Below, one piece after another: positions 1 through 8,926 of a DNA stretch of 64,000 bases. The notes beneath the pieces are model-generated. The model saw only the letters and a list, made by a program, of their open reading frames with translations. It made no database searches and was not told the origin of the DNA. The position numbers and the translations under genes were made by a program. Origin of the DNA: Achromobacter deleyi (lineage in GTDB: Bacteria; Pseudomonadota; Gammaproteobacteria; Burkholderiales; Burkholderiaceae_B); assembly GCF_902859705.1 (NCBI RefSeq), contig NZ_CADIJO010000001.1, positions 519,543 through 583,542 on the forward strand, read 5' to 3'. Numbering within the stretch: the first letter of the stretch is position 1; each line of letters begins with the position of its first letter.

Positions 1-1001
1 ACTTCGCGCTGGGTAGCCTGTTTCGCCGTCGCGGCGAAATGGAACGCGCCATCCGCGTGCACCAGAGCCTGTTGAACCGGTCCGACCTGCCCGTCGCCGA
101 GCGCGAGCATGCACAGCACGAGCTGGCCCAGGATTTTCTCAAGGCCGGCATGCTGGACCGCGCCGAAAGTGGTTTCGAGCAGCTCAAAGACACTCGCTAC
201 GCCTTGCCGGCGCTGCGTTCGCTGATCCGCATCTACGAATCGGAACACGACTGGCCGCGCGCCATCGAAGCCGTCAAGACGCTGCATGGCCTGGTCGACG
301 AACCTGTGCCGCAGATCGTGCACTACTACTGCGAACAGGCTGCCACCGCGCTGGCGGCCAAGCCGCCCAACGTCGATGCCGCGCACACGGCGCTTGATGC
401 CGCCGACCACGCCTTGTCCACGGCCGATGCGGGCATGTCGAGCAAGGGCGCCATCGTGCGCACCGCCATGCTGCGCGCGCGCCTGGCCTTGCTCGAACAA
501 GACCCCAAGCGCGAGCGCCTGTACCTGGAGTCGGTCATGACCGACGCCCCCGAATACGCCGGCCTGGTGGCTGAACAGTTGTTGGCCAACTACCGTGTGG
601 CCGATCAGGCCGCGGCCGGCCTTGAACTGCTGCAGCGGCAGTATGCGCGCCATGCCTCGCTCGACCTGTTCAACGTCGTGTTTCGTGAATTGCGCGTGCA
701 GCAAGGGTCTGCCCCCGCCTGGGCATTCGCCCGTGGCGCCTTGCGCAGCCATCCCTCGCTGCTGGGCCTGGATCGCCTGCTCGAAGCCGAACTCGCCAAT
801 GGCGAAGGCGCCACCGAACAAGGTCCGGTGCCCGGCGCCGACCTCACGCTGCTGCGCAGCCTGATCCACAAGCATACGCAACGTCTGGACCGCTACGCGT
901 GCCGGAGCTGCGGTTTTCAAGCGCGCCGCTTCTATTGGCAATGCCCGGGCTGCAATGCCTGGGAGACCTACGCGCCGCGTCGTCTGGAAGAACTTGAATG
1001 A
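1..1001 (+). CDS. lapB: LapB, lipopolysaccharide assembly TPR protein (5' end outside window)
   Basis: The reading frame is open from base 3 and ends at 1001, so the N-terminal anchor and the first repeats are missing. LapB (YciM) is an inner-membrane-anchored cytoplasmic protein that tunes LPS synthesis by controlling LpxC turnover. The visible part is helical TPR-type sequence (ALGSLFRRRGEMERAIRVHQ and following) and ends in a rubredoxin-type metal knuckle: CxxC at 900-911 and a second CxxC at 942-953, the family hallmark. The stop overlaps the start of the heptose kinase gene by 4 bases (ATGA), so translation is probably coupled and LPS regulation is tied to inner-core sugar synthesis. Confidence 0.93.
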   Translation, partial: FALGSLFRRRGEMERAIRVHQSLLNRSDLPVAEREHAQHELAQDFLKAGMLDRAESGFEQLKDTRYALPALRSLIRIYESEHDWPRAIEAVKTLHGLVDEPVPQIVHYYCEQAATALAAKPPNVDAAHTALDAADHALSTADAGMSSKGAIVRTAMLRARLALLEQDPKRERLYLESVMTDAPEYAGLVAEQLLANYRVADQAAAGLELLQRQYARHASLDLFNVVFRELRVQQGSAPAWAFARGALRSHPSLLGLDRLLEAELANGEGATEQGPVPGADLTLLRSLIHKHTQRLDRYACRSCGFQARRFYWQCPGCNAWETYAPRRLEELE

Positions 1002-1939
1002 AGCAATTTCCCGCCGAATCCATTTCGCATAGCCGCGTGCTCGTGGTGGGTGATGTCATGCTGGACCGCTACTGGTTCGGCGAAGTGGAACGCATCTCCC
1101 CCGAAGCGCCGGTCCCGGTCGTGCGCGTCGCGCGCCGCGAAGACCGCCTGGGCGGCGCGGCCAACGTGGCCCGCAACGTCGCGGCGCTGGGCGGCCATGT
1201 CACCCTGGTGGGCGTACTGGGCGAAGACGAGGCCGGCGACAGCGTGCGCCGCCTGTCTGCCGAGGCCGGTATCCAGGCCGACCTGATCACTGACCGCAGC
1301 CTGCACACGACGCTGAAGATGCGCGTGCTGGGCCGCCAGCAGCAGTTGCTGCGGGTCGACTTCGAACAGCATCCGGCGCAGGAAGCCCTGGACAGCATCG
1401 ACGCCGCCCTGGCGCGCCACCTGGCCAACCACGACATCGTGGTGCTGTCCGACTACGCCAAAGGCGTGCTGGCGCGCGTCGAGTCGCTGATCGCGCTGGC
1501 CCGCAATGCCGGCATTCCCGTGCTGGTCGACCCCAAGGGCGACGACTACTCGCGCTATCGCGGCGCGACGCTGGTGACGCCCAACCGTTCCGAAATGCAG
1601 CAGGCCGTGGGCCGCTGGAACACCGAATCCGAACTGACCGATCGGGCGCAGCGCCTGCGCGCCGATCTGGACCTGGAAGCCCTGCTCGTGACCCGTTCCG
1701 AGCAAGGCATGACTTTGTTTACCGACACGGGCCGCGAACACATCGACGCGCAGGCGCACGAGGTCTTCGACGTATCCGGCGCGGGTGATACCGTGCTGGC
1801 CACGCTGGCCGTCTCGCGCGCCATCGACTTGCCGTGGGTGGATGCCATGGGCTGGGCCAACCGGGCCGGCGGCATCGCCGTGGGCAAGCTGGGCACGTCC
1901 GTCGTCACCGCCGCCGAATTGGCAGGAGAACTCTCATGA
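998..1939 (+). CDS. hldA: D-glycero-beta-D-manno-heptose-7-phosphate kinase (kinase-only HldE/RfaE domain I)
   Basis: Phosphorylates heptose 7-phosphate at C1 in ADP-heptose synthesis for the LPS inner core. At 313 aa it is a stand-alone PfkB-family kinase: a glycine-rich N-terminal signature ([16 protein letters not shown], around residue 50) and the C-terminal signature [13 protein letters not shown] near residue 258, whose GAGD aspartate is the catalytic base. Enterobacterial HldE (about 475 aa) fuses this to an adenylyltransferase; that second domain is absent, so a separate hldC must lie elsewhere. It overlaps lapB by 4 bases and hldD by 4 bases, indicating one tightly coupled operon. 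Confidence 0.94.
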   Translation: MKQFPAESISHSRVLVVGDVMLDRYWFGEVERISPEAPVPVVRVARREDRLGGAANVARNVAALGGHVTLVGVLGEDEAGDSVRRLSAEAGIQADLITDRSLHTTLKMRVLGRQQQLLRVDFEQHPAQEALDSIDAALARHLANHDIVVLSDYAKGVLARVESLIALARNAGIPVLVDPKGDDYSRYRGATLVTPNRSEMQQAVGRWNTESELTDRAQRLRADLDLEALLVTRSEQGMTLFTDTGREHIDAQAHEVFDVSGAGDTVLATLAVSRAIDLPWVDAMGWANRAGGIAVGKLGTSVVTAAELAGELS

Positions 1940-2925
1940 TCGTCGTAACCGGAGCCGCGGGCTTCATTGGCAGCAACCTGGTGCGGGGCCTGAACCGCCG
2001 CGGTATCCAGGACATCATCGCGGTCGACGACCTGACCGAAGGCGACAAGTTCGTCAACCTGGTCGACTGCAAGATCGCCGACTATCTCGACAAGGACGAT
2101 TTCCGTCGTCGCGTCGCCGACGGCAGCCTGCCGGAAATCCGTGCGGTGCTGCACCAGGGCGCCTGCTCGGACACCACCGAGCGCAACGGCCGCTACATGC
2201 TGGACAACAACTACCGCGTCACGCTGGAGCTGTTCGAGTTCTGCCAGGCGCGCCGCATTCCGTTCCTGTATGCCTCGTCGGCCGCCGTCTATGGCGGTTC
2301 GTCGGTCTACGTCGAAGACCCGGCCAACGAAGGCCCGTTGAACGTCTACGGCTATTCCAAGCTGCTGTTCGACCAGGTGCTGCGCACCCGCATGGACAGC
2401 CTCACGGCGCAAGTCGTCGGCCTGCGCTATTTCAACGTCTACGGCCCGCACGAGCAGCACAAGGGGCGCATGGCGTCGGTGGCGTTCCACAACATGAACC
2501 AGTTCCTGGAGCACGGCCACGTGCGCCTGTTCGCAGGCTGGGATGGTTATGTGGATGGCGGCCAGAGCCGCGACTTCATCTCGGTCGAAGACGTGGTGGC
2601 CGTGAACCTGCATTTCCTGGACCACCCGGAAACGTCGGGCATCTTCAACTGCGGTACCGGCCGTGCACAGCCGTTCAACGACGTCGCCGCGGCGGTCGTG
2701 AACACCTTGCGCGCCGAACGCGGCGAAGCGCAACTGACGCTGGCCCAACTGGTCGAGCTGGACCTGATCCGCTACATCCCGTTCCCGGACGACCTGAAGG
2801 GCCGTTACCAGAGCTACACCCAGGCCGACGTGAGCCAGCTGCGCGCGGCGGGCTTCACCGCGCCCATGCGCGACGTGCAGACGGGCGTGGCCGAATACGT
2901 GCGCTACTGGCGCGCCCGCAAGTAG
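1936..2925 (+). CDS. hldD: ADP-L-glycero-D-manno-heptose 6-epimerase
   Basis: Last step of ADP-heptose synthesis, epimerising C6 with bound NADP. The 329-aa protein is an extended short-chain dehydrogenase: Rossmann motif GAAGFIGSN at residues 6-14 and a YxxxK pair at Y138-K142. The start at 1936 is chosen because [10 protein letters not shown] is the expected N-terminus and GGCAGGAG lies just upstream; the frame stays open to 1834 but that part is unlike the family. It is the last gene of lapB-hldA-hldD and is followed by a strong terminator. Confidence 0.96.
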   Translation: MIVVTGAAGFIGSNLVRGLNRRGIQDIIAVDDLTEGDKFVNLVDCKIADYLDKDDFRRRVADGSLPEIRAVLHQGACSDTTERNGRYMLDNNYRVTLELFEFCQARRIPFLYASSAAVYGGSSVYVEDPANEGPLNVYGYSKLLFDQVLRTRMDSLTAQVVGLRYFNVYGPHEQHKGRMASVAFHNMNQFLEHGHVRLFAGWDGYVDGGQSRDFISVEDVVAVNLHFLDHPETSGIFNCGTGRAQPFNDVAAAVVNTLRAERGEAQLTLAQLVELDLIRYIPFPDDLKGRYQSYTQADVSQLRAAGFTAPMRDVQTGVAEYVRYWRARK

Positions 2926-2976
2926 GGCTGCCGGGCTGCCCGCCGGGCCAGGTGGGCGCTTGCCTGTCGCCTTGAG

Positions 2977-3006
2977 AAAGCCACCGCCTGCTGGTGGCTT
3001 TTTTTC
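2977..3006 (+). terminator. Rho-independent terminator after hldD
   Basis: Stem AAAGCCACC (2977-2985), loop GCCTGCT, stem GGTGGCTTT, then a T-run. It closes the lapB-hldA-hldD operon. Confidence 0.9.
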
Positions 3007-3127
3007 GCCCGGGTGGTTGCCGGGGTGGATGCAACCGTTCACTGGCCAGGCATCGCCGATGCGCGCCGGGCCATGATCAGGTCGTGGTGCAACAGCCGTT
3101 GCGCCGCCCTTATCCGGAGACCTGTTC

Positions 3128-3703
3128 ATGAATCCCTTTTTGCATTCCACCGTGGCGGCTGATCTGGCGACCCATGTGGCGAACCCAGCGGTGCTTCATG
3201 TGACCCCCCATGTTGCGCCCCGACTTGCAGCGCCTTGGCGCCGGCCACGGACGGCGGCGAGTGCAGCGCGCCGCGTGCTGCGGCTGGCGCTGGGCACGGC
3301 CCTGCTGGCGGCGGGGCTGGTCAGCGCTCCCGCGCATGCGGTCGACGTCAATGGCGCCACCGCGCAGCAGCTCGAGGGCATCCGCGGCATCGGTCCGCGT
3401 ACGGCGGAAACCATCGTGCGCGAGCGCGATCGCGGCGGCAAGTTCGAATCCTTGCAAGACCTGGCCGAACGCGTGCGCGGCATCAGTGCGAAGAAAGCCC
3501 AGGCATTGGAGGCGGCCGGCCTGACGGTGGGCGGCGCACCCGCGGCCAAGAGCGCCGTGGCGCCAGACCTTGCGGCGAACCCGGCCCGATCCGGTGCCAA
3601 GCCCGCCATGGGCGCGGCAGGAGCAGCGGGCCCCGCCAGCGCCAAGGCAGGCGTTGCGGCCCAATCTGCCAAGCCGCCCGCCACGGCGCGGCCTCGCCCA
3701 TGA
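3128..3703 (+). CDS. ComEA-like helix-hairpin-helix protein, probably exported
   Basis: 191 aa. The core (about residues 72-135) has two helix-hairpin-helix units, LEGIRGIGPRTAETIV and LAERVRGISAKKAQALEAAG, as in ComEA, the periplasmic DNA-binding protein of natural transformation. A hydrophobic stretch ending APAHA (about residues 51-72) looks like a signal peptide but sits unusually far in. Either the N-terminus is extended or translation begins at GTG 3275; ATG 3128 has the better ribosome site (GGAGA). The last 60 residues are low-complexity Ala/Pro/Lys. No other competence gene is nearby, so a DNA-uptake role is only family inference. Confidence 0.8.
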   Translation: MNPFLHSTVAADLATHVANPAVLHVTPHVAPRLAAPWRRPRTAASAARRVLRLALGTALLAAGLVSAPAHAVDVNGATAQQLEGIRGIGPRTAETIVRERDRGGKFESLQDLAERVRGISAKKAQALEAAGLTVGGAPAAKSAVAPDLAANPARSGAKPAMGAAGAAGPASAKAGVAAQSAKPPATARPRP

Positions 3704-3764
3704 TCGCGCCATGAACCCCTGGCGCGAGCGCGGCTTTTCGCCTCGGCCCGCGCCGGGGAGAGTT

Positions 3765-4685
3765 ATGATCGGCCTCATGACTACCACCTATCCCACCATC
3801 GAGCAGACCGTCGGCAATACGCCGTTGGTGCGTCTGCAGCGCATCCCCGGAGCCGCGGGCGCCGCGCGGGGCAACGTCATCCTGGCCAAGCTGGAAGGCA
3901 ACAATCCCGCGGGGTCGGTCAAGGATCGCCCGGCGCTGTCCATGATCAAGCATGCGGAAGAGCGCGGCGACATCAAGCCCGGCGATACGCTGATCGAAGC
4001 CACCAGCGGCAATACCGGCATCGCCCTGGCCATGGCGGCCGCCATGCGCGGCTACCGCATGATCCTGATCATGCCCGACAACCTTTCGGTGGAACGCCGC
4101 GCCGCCATGACGGCCTACGGCGCCGAACTGATCCTGACGCCGGCCGACAAGGGCGGCATGGAATATGCCCGCGACCTGGCCACCGAAATGCAGGCCGATG
4201 GCCGGGGCCTGGTGCTGGACCAGTTCGCCAACCCCGACAACCCCCGCGCTCATATCGAAACCACCGGCCCGGAAATCTGGAACCAGACCGACGGCCGCGT
4301 GACCCACTTCGTCAGCGCCATGGGCACCACGGGCACGATCATGGGGGTGTCCACCTACCTGAAATCGCGCAATCCCGCGGTGCAGGTGGTGGGGGCGCAG
4401 CCGGCCGAAGGCTCGTCCATTCCCGGCATCCGCAAGTGGCCCGAGGCCTATCTGCCCAAGATCTTCGATCGCAGCCGTGTCGACGCCTACGAATCCATCG
4501 AGCAGGCCGACGCCGAGGTCATGGCGCGCCGCCTGGCATCCGAAGAAGGCATCTTCGGCGGCATCTCGTCTGCCGGCGCCCTGGTGGCGGCTCTGCGCGT
4601 GGCCGAGCGCGTCAACGATGCGACCATCGTGTTCATCGTCTGCGACCGCGGCGACCGTTACCTGTCCACGGGCGTCTTCAACTGA
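3765..4685 (+). CDS. cysM: Cysteine synthase B
   Basis: PLP enzyme making cysteine from O-acetylserine and sulfide (CysM forms also accept thiosulfate). It starts MIGLMTTTYPTIEQTVGNTP; the PLP lysine is in AGSVKDRP (K53) and the phosphate-binding loop is TSGNTG. The IRKWPEAYLP stretch and overall length (306 aa) fit CysM rather than CysK. ATG 3765 has GGGGAG 4 bases upstream; ATG 3777 (MTTTYPT) is a possible alternative without a ribosome site. It is monocistronic and convergent with the Bug receptor across a terminator. The sulfate operon lies 16 kb downstream. Confidence 0.94.
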   Translation: MIGLMTTTYPTIEQTVGNTPLVRLQRIPGAAGAARGNVILAKLEGNNPAGSVKDRPALSMIKHAEERGDIKPGDTLIEATSGNTGIALAMAAAMRGYRMILIMPDNLSVERRAAMTAYGAELILTPADKGGMEYARDLATEMQADGRGLVLDQFANPDNPRAHIETTGPEIWNQTDGRVTHFVSAMGTTGTIMGVSTYLKSRNPAVQVVGAQPAEGSSIPGIRKWPEAYLPKIFDRSRVDAYESIEQADAEVMARRLASEEGIFGGISSAGALVAALRVAERVNDATIVFIVCDRGDRYLSTGVFN

Positions 4686-4717
4686 TTGCAGGGCCGGGCG
4701 GCCGCGTCACGCCCCCG

Positions 4718-4763
4718 AAAAAAAGCCCCGCGCACCGGATCGTCTCTGGTGCGCGGGGCTTTT
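4718..4763. terminator. Bidirectional terminator between cysM and the Bug receptor gene
   Basis: A 13-bp perfect stem, AGCCCCGCGCACC (4724-4736) with GGTGCGCGGGGCT (4748-4760), flanked by an A-run on the left and Ts on the right, so it can serve both convergent genes. Confidence 0.9.
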
Positions 4764-4793
4764 GCTTTCGGGCCGCAGCAAGCGCCCTGACGC

Positions 4794-5774
4794 TTATTCC
4801 GGCTGGATGTTGGCGTCTTTCATGACCTTGATCCAGCGTGCGCTTTCGGCCAGGTTGAAGGCTTCGGCTTCCTGGTAGCTCATCGTGCTGGGCAGGGTGC
4901 CTTGCGACTTCAGGGCGTCGATCACCTTGGGCGACTGCGACGCTTCGATCATGGCCTTGTTCAGCTTGGCGATGATGGGCTCCGGCGTGTCCTTGGGCAC
5001 CCACATGCCGTACCAGGTGACGATGTCAAAGCCCGGCAGGCCGTTTTCGGCGATGGTGGGCACGTCGGGCAGCTCGGCCAGGCGGGCCTTGGTGGTGACG
5101 GCCAGCGGGCGCACCTTGCCGCTCTGGATCAGGGGCAGGGCGGGCGCCAGCGGCGCGTACATCAGGTCGACATGGCCGCCGGCCACATCGGTCAGGGCCG
5201 GGCTGCTGCCGCGGTAGCCCACGTGCGAGATCGACGCCTTGGTGGTGGTGTTGATCAGCTCGCCGGCCAGGTGCGGCAGGGTCGCCACGCCGGGGGATGC
5301 GAAGCTGAGCGTGCCCGGCTGGGCCTTGGCCTGGGCGATCAGCTCGCCGAAGGTCTTGAACTTCGAATCGGGCGGCACCACCGCCACCATGGGCACCGTG
5401 CCGAGCACGCCGACCATGCGGAAATCCTTGATGGGATCGAAGGTCAGGCTCTTGAACTGGGCGGGGTAGATGCCCTGCACCGACGGATTCATCAGCACCG
5501 TGTAGCCATCGGCCGGCGCACGCGCCACCTGGGCGGCACCGATGGTGCCGCTGGCGCCGGGCCGGCTTTCGATCACCAGCGGATGGCCCAGGATCTCGCC
5601 CATGCGCACCGCGATCACGCGGCCCACGACGTCGGTCGGGCCGCCCGCCGCCCACGGCATGATCACGCGGATCGGTTTGTCGGGATAGGCGTCTTGCGCC
5701 TGCGCGCTGGCCAGCGGCAACGCCGCGATGGCGATCGCCGAACCTGCCGCGGCGAGCAAAGTGCGCTTGTTCAT
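4794..5774 (-). CDS. Bug-family (TctC) periplasmic solute-binding receptor
   Basis: 326 aa with a clear signal peptide ending ASAQAQ, then the Bug core DAYPDKPIRVIMPWAAGGPTD. Bug/TctC proteins capture carboxylates or other small organics in the periplasm, classically for a TctAB permease. No permease gene is present, which is common for the many orphan Bug receptors of Alcaligenaceae. The start overlaps the stop of the upstream IclR gene by one base (TGATG), so the two are co-transcribed, and the pair diverges from a cyclase-family enzyme that probably acts on the same unknown compound. Confidence 0.9.
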   Translation of the reverse strand: MNKRTLLAAAGSAIAIAALPLASAQAQDAYPDKPIRVIMPWAAGGPTDVVGRVIAVRMGEILGHPLVIESRPGASGTIGAAQVARAPADGYTVLMNPSVQGIYPAQFKSLTFDPIKDFRMVGVLGTVPMVAVVPPDSKFKTFGELIAQAKAQPGTLSFASPGVATLPHLAGELINTTTKASISHVGYRGSSPALTDVAGGHVDLMYAPLAPALPLIQSGKVRPLAVTTKARLAELPDVPTIAENGLPGFDIVTWYGMWVPKDTPEPIIAKLNKAMIEASQSPKVIDALKSQGTLPSTMSYQEAEAFNLAESARWIKVMKDANIQPE

Positions 5775-6547
5775 CAGCTGTCTTCTCCTACAAAGGTTAG
5801 ATTGGCCGAGGGCAGGGCCGCGAGCAGCAGCCCCTTGACCTCTTCCAGTTGTTTTCCAGTGGCGGCTTCGTTTTTCTGCATGCGCCCCAAGGGGCCGGCC
5901 ACCACGATGGCGAAGGGTTGCTCATAGGCGCGAAAGCCCAGCGAGATGGACATCACGTCCTCGACGTTTTCGCCGATGGAACGTTGCCAGCCGCGCTGGA
6001 TGCCGGCCTGCAGGTCGCGTTCGAACGCGGCCTGGCTGGTGAGCGTGGTTTCGGTATAGCGGGTGAATCCCGTATAGGTCTTGAACCATTTCTGGCGTTC
6101 GTCTTCGGTCAGCACCGACAGCAGGGCCTTGCCCGAGCTGGTGGCGTGCGCCGCCTTGAAGCCGCCAGGCTGGTGCGAGAAGCGGATGGTCTGCTTGGAT
6201 TCGGCCACGATCAGGTACACCACCTTGTCGTCCGCCAGCTTGGCCAGCAGGGCGGTTTCGCCGGTGATGTCGCGCACGCGCGCCAGGACCGGTTCGATCA
6301 CCGCGTTCAGGGGATCGCTGCGGCAGATCAGCGTAGCGACGTGGATCAGCTTCTGGGTGGGGTAGTAGCCGTGCTTCTTGCCGATTTCATAGAGGTAGCC
6401 GCGCGCGACCATGGTCTTTAGCAGGCCATGGCAACTGGACAGCGGGATCTCCATCTGGGCTGCGATTTCGCTGTAAAGCAGCGGCTTCTGCGCCTCGGCG
6501 AAGAGGTTCAGGACATCGAGGACCCGAGCGGCTGTTTTCACATCCAT
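5774..6547 (-). CDS. IclR-family transcriptional regulator
   Basis: 257 aa: an N-terminal winged helix-turn-helix (about residues 8-60, LYSEIAAQMEIPLSSCHGLL) followed by the IclR effector domain. IclR proteins are ligand-responsive regulators of catabolic genes. It starts the iclR-bug operon and diverges from the cyclase-family gene, so it most likely controls both and itself. A good sigma-70 promoter overlapping an inverted repeat lies 7-36 bases upstream. That promoter would place the RNA start at or next to the ATG. The ligand is unknown. Confidence 0.92.
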   Translation of the reverse strand: MDVKTAARVLDVLNLFAEAQKPLLYSEIAAQMEIPLSSCHGLLKTMVARGYLYEIGKKHGYYPTQKLIHVATLICRSDPLNAVIEPVLARVRDITGETALLAKLADDKVVYLIVAESKQTIRFSHQPGGFKAAHATSSGKALLSVLTEDERQKWFKTYTGFTRYTETTLTSQAAFERDLQAGIQRGWQRSIGENVEDVMSISLGFRAYEQPFAIVVAGPLGRMQKNEAATGKQLEEVKGLLLAALPSANLTFVGEDS

Positions 6548-6553
6548 GATGAT

Positions 6554-6583
6554 ATTATCCTATACGTGATAAATTTATGTCAA
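6554..6583 (-). promoter_or_regulatory. iclR promoter with candidate operator
   Basis: On the minus strand, -35 TTGACA (6578-6583), an 18-base spacer and -10 GATAAT (6554-6559). An inverted repeat TTATC-N8-GATAA (6555-6559 and 6568-6572) covers the -10 and spacer, a natural place for autoregulation by IclR. With this -10 the transcript would begin near 6547, the first base of the ATG. Confidence 0.55.
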
Positions 6584-6614
6584 TTCGCAGTTAATCGCCT
6601 AGGAGTTGCGACGC

Positions 6615-7664
6615 ATGAGATGGAAGAACCGTCCCGAGGGATCGAACTGGGGGGACTTCGGCCCTGATGACCAAAGAGGTTGCCTGAATTACATCACCTC
6701 CGCGAACGTGATGAAGGCGATCCAGGAAGTCCGCGAAGGATTGAGCTTCTGCCTGTCGCTGCCGCTGGACTATCCCGGAGGCAACGGCGTCAATGTCCGG
6801 CGCCATCCGCCCAAGCTGCGCCCCACCGAAAGGGACGGCGACCTGTACCTGAACTTCCCGCTTGGGCGGCTGCGTCCGGGCTGTGTCGACGTGCTCAGCG
6901 ACGACATCGTCGAGATGAGCCTGCAGTACTCGACCCAATGGGATTCGCTGGCGCACGTGGGCGCGCTGTTCGACGCCAACGGCGACGGCCTGCCCGAACG
7001 CGTCTACTACAACGGCTACCGCCCCAATGAGCACGTGGTGGGGCCGGTGGACTACGACGTGGACAACGGTTTTGCCAAGACCGACCTGGGCCGGGGCGGC
7101 GCGTCGAATGCCAAGAAGCTGGACATCACGCACCTGGCCGAGTCGTGCCTGCAAAGCCGGGGCGTGATGGTCGATCTGGCCCGGCACTACGGCCGCGAGC
7201 AGAAAGCGGTGGGCTACGACGACCTGATGCGTATCCTGGAAGCGGACCGGATCGAGATCGAGCAGGGCGATATCGTGCTGTTCCATACCGAATTCGGCGA
7301 TGCCCTGCTGGAAAAGAACCGCGAGCCGGACCCCCACACCTTGCACGAGATCTGCGCCGGCCTGGATGGCAGCGACGACAGGCTGCTGCGGTGGATCACC
7401 GATTCGAAAGTGGCCGCCATGGCGTCGGACAACCACGCGCTGGAAATCTACCCGACGCAAAAGCCCAACGCCTGCTGCGCCGCATTGCCGCTGCATCACC
7501 ATTGCATCTTCAAGCTGGGCATGCCGATCGGTGAGATGTGGTACCTGGGCGCGCTGGCCCGCTGGCTGGCCGCGCATGGCCGCAGCCGGTTCCTGTTGAC
7601 CGCACCGCCCTTGAATCTGCCGGGTGCAGTCGGTTCGCCTGCCACGCCGGTGGCCACGGTCTGA
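6615..7664 (+). CDS. Cyclase-family (PF04199, kynurenine-formamidase fold) metal hydrolase
   Basis: 349 aa. ATG 6615 is chosen because AGGAG lies 9 bases upstream (6601-6605); a TTG at 6606 is also in frame. The metal-site region reads AHVGALFD with H114 and D120 in the place of the family HxGTHxD motif, and a later SDNHALEIYP block is typical of the longer members. The family includes kynurenine formamidases, isatin hydrolases and many uncharacterised hydrolases of cyclic amides or lactones. The divergent iclR-bug operon suggests a catabolic module. The substrate cannot be named from the sequence. Confidence 0.82.
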   Translation: MRWKNRPEGSNWGDFGPDDQRGCLNYITSANVMKAIQEVREGLSFCLSLPLDYPGGNGVNVRRHPPKLRPTERDGDLYLNFPLGRLRPGCVDVLSDDIVEMSLQYSTQWDSLAHVGALFDANGDGLPERVYYNGYRPNEHVVGPVDYDVDNGFAKTDLGRGGASNAKKLDITHLAESCLQSRGVMVDLARHYGREQKAVGYDDLMRILEADRIEIEQGDIVLFHTEFGDALLEKNREPDPHTLHEICAGLDGSDDRLLRWITDSKVAAMASDNHALEIYPTQKPNACCAALPLHHHCIFKLGMPIGEMWYLGALARWLAAHGRSRFLLTAPPLNLPGAVGSPATPVATV

Positions 7665-7705
7665 GCGGCGGTGCCCCACGGCTGAAAGCGTTCGGCTGAA
7701 AAAGT

Positions 7706-7732
7706 ACGGGCCCGGCGGCAAGCCGGGCCCGT
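7706..7732. terminator. Hairpin between convergent cyclase gene and mltB
   Basis: An 11-bp perfect GC-rich stem (ACGGGCCCGGC / GCCGGGCCCGT) with a GGCAA loop. The T-tract is poor, but the position between two convergent genes supports termination. Confidence 0.7.
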
Positions 7733-7752
7733 TGTCTGTGCGGCGTGCGGGG

Positions 7753-8907
7753 TCAGCGGCCGACCCGGGCCTCGATTTCGCTGGCCAGATCGGCCACCGA
7801 GGTGGCGTAGAAATAGCTGCGGTTGTACTTGGTCAGCGCGAAGAAGTTGGGCGTGCCCACGCGGTATTGGGCGGTGCCGCGGGCTTCTTCGACCAGATCC
7901 ACCACGCCCAGCGGCTGGTTGCCCCAGCCGGTGCTCGAGGCCCCGGGCTGCAGGCGTGCGCCCGCGGCGGTCAGGCTGGTCCAGCTTTGCTTGGGCTCCA
8001 GGCCGCCATCGACCAGCGCGGTGGGGTCTGCCGGCAGGGTCACCGGTGCGAACACCGGCAGGCCGCGTTGCCAGCCATGCTGCGCCAGGAAGCTGCCCAC
8101 CGACATGATCGCGTCGCGGGTGTTGTTGGTCAGGTCGATATGGCCGCTGTCGTCGCCGTCCACCGCGTAGTGCTTGATGCTGGTGGGCATGAACTGCGGC
8201 ATGCCGATGGCGCCCGCATACGAACCGCGAGTTTCGAGATCCAGCTTGCCGTTCATGACCAGCGTCAGAAAGTCGGCCAATTGGCCACGGAACATGGTGG
8301 CGCGTTCGGGCTTGGCCGGGTCCGGGTAGTCGAAGGCCAGGGTGGCCAGCGCGTCGAGCACGCGGAAGTTGCCCATGTTGCGGCCATACAGCGTTTCAAC
8401 GCCGATGATCGACGCGATGATCGGGGCCGGCACGCCAAAGCGCTGCGCCGCCTGGTTGAGCTGGTCGCGGTGTTCGTTGTAGAACTCCACGCCCCAGCCG
8501 ATGCGCTTGGGTTCCACAAACCGCGAACGGTAGGTCAGCCAGCTGCGCCAGATTTTCTTGCCCGGGGGCGACGGCGCGATCAGGCGCGCCACCGTGGCGT
8601 TGTAGCGCGCGCCTTCCAGCGCCGACACCATTGGCTTGAGCGGCAGGTTGCGTTCGGCCGCCAGCGATTCGACGAAGGCGCGCACCTCGGGCCGCAGGGC
8701 GCCCGAGGGCGTCAGGGTGGCCGGGCCGTCATCCGCCGTGTCGGAGCCGGGTGTCGGCGTGGTGGGTCCGATGCGGATGGGAGCGGTGCCGGTGGCCGCC
8801 GGCGTCAGGGCGGCGGTCGAATTCGGGGCGGTGGGAGCGGTGGTGGAGCATCCGGCCAGGAGGGCCGTCAGGGTTCCGAGTTGCAGTATTCGCCGACAGA
8901 TGAACAT
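7753..8907 (-). CDS. mltB: Lytic murein transglycosylase B, lipoprotein
   Basis: 384 aa from ATG 8907 (AAGGAAG just upstream). Cleaves the MurNAc-GlcNAc bond of peptidoglycan to give 1,6-anhydro ends. The N-terminus is a lipoprotein signal with lipobox LAGC (lipidated C20), followed by a Pro/Thr-rich linker to about residue 65. The catalytic glutamate is E171 in IIGVETLYGRNMG, followed by the conserved block GAIGMPQFMPTS. It probably sits on the inner face of the outer membrane. It is divergent from the deacetylase gene with only about 10-20 bases between the starts. Confidence 0.95.
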   Translation of the reverse strand: MFICRRILQLGTLTALLAGCSTTAPTAPNSTAALTPAATGTAPIRIGPTTPTPGSDTADDGPATLTPSGALRPEVRAFVESLAAERNLPLKPMVSALEGARYNATVARLIAPSPPGKKIWRSWLTYRSRFVEPKRIGWGVEFYNEHRDQLNQAAQRFGVPAPIIASIIGVETLYGRNMGNFRVLDALATLAFDYPDPAKPERATMFRGQLADFLTLVMNGKLDLETRGSYAGAIGMPQFMPTSIKHYAVDGDDSGHIDLTNNTRDAIMSVGSFLAQHGWQRGLPVFAPVTLPADPTALVDGGLEPKQSWTSLTAAGARLQPGASSTGWGNQPLGVVDLVEEARGTAQYRVGTPNFFALTKYNRSYFYATSVADLASEIEARVGR

Positions 8908-8926
8908 AATCTTCCTTATGGAGACC

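Noticed and set aside
1555..3150. A 531-codon minus-strand frame
   Set aside because: Antisense to hldA and hldD, no domain, biased composition, no ribosome site.
6615..7664. Assigning the cyclase-family protein as a second kynurenine formamidase
   Set aside because: It is much longer than KynB, lacks the HADAP-type site spelling, and its neighbours are not tryptophan genes.
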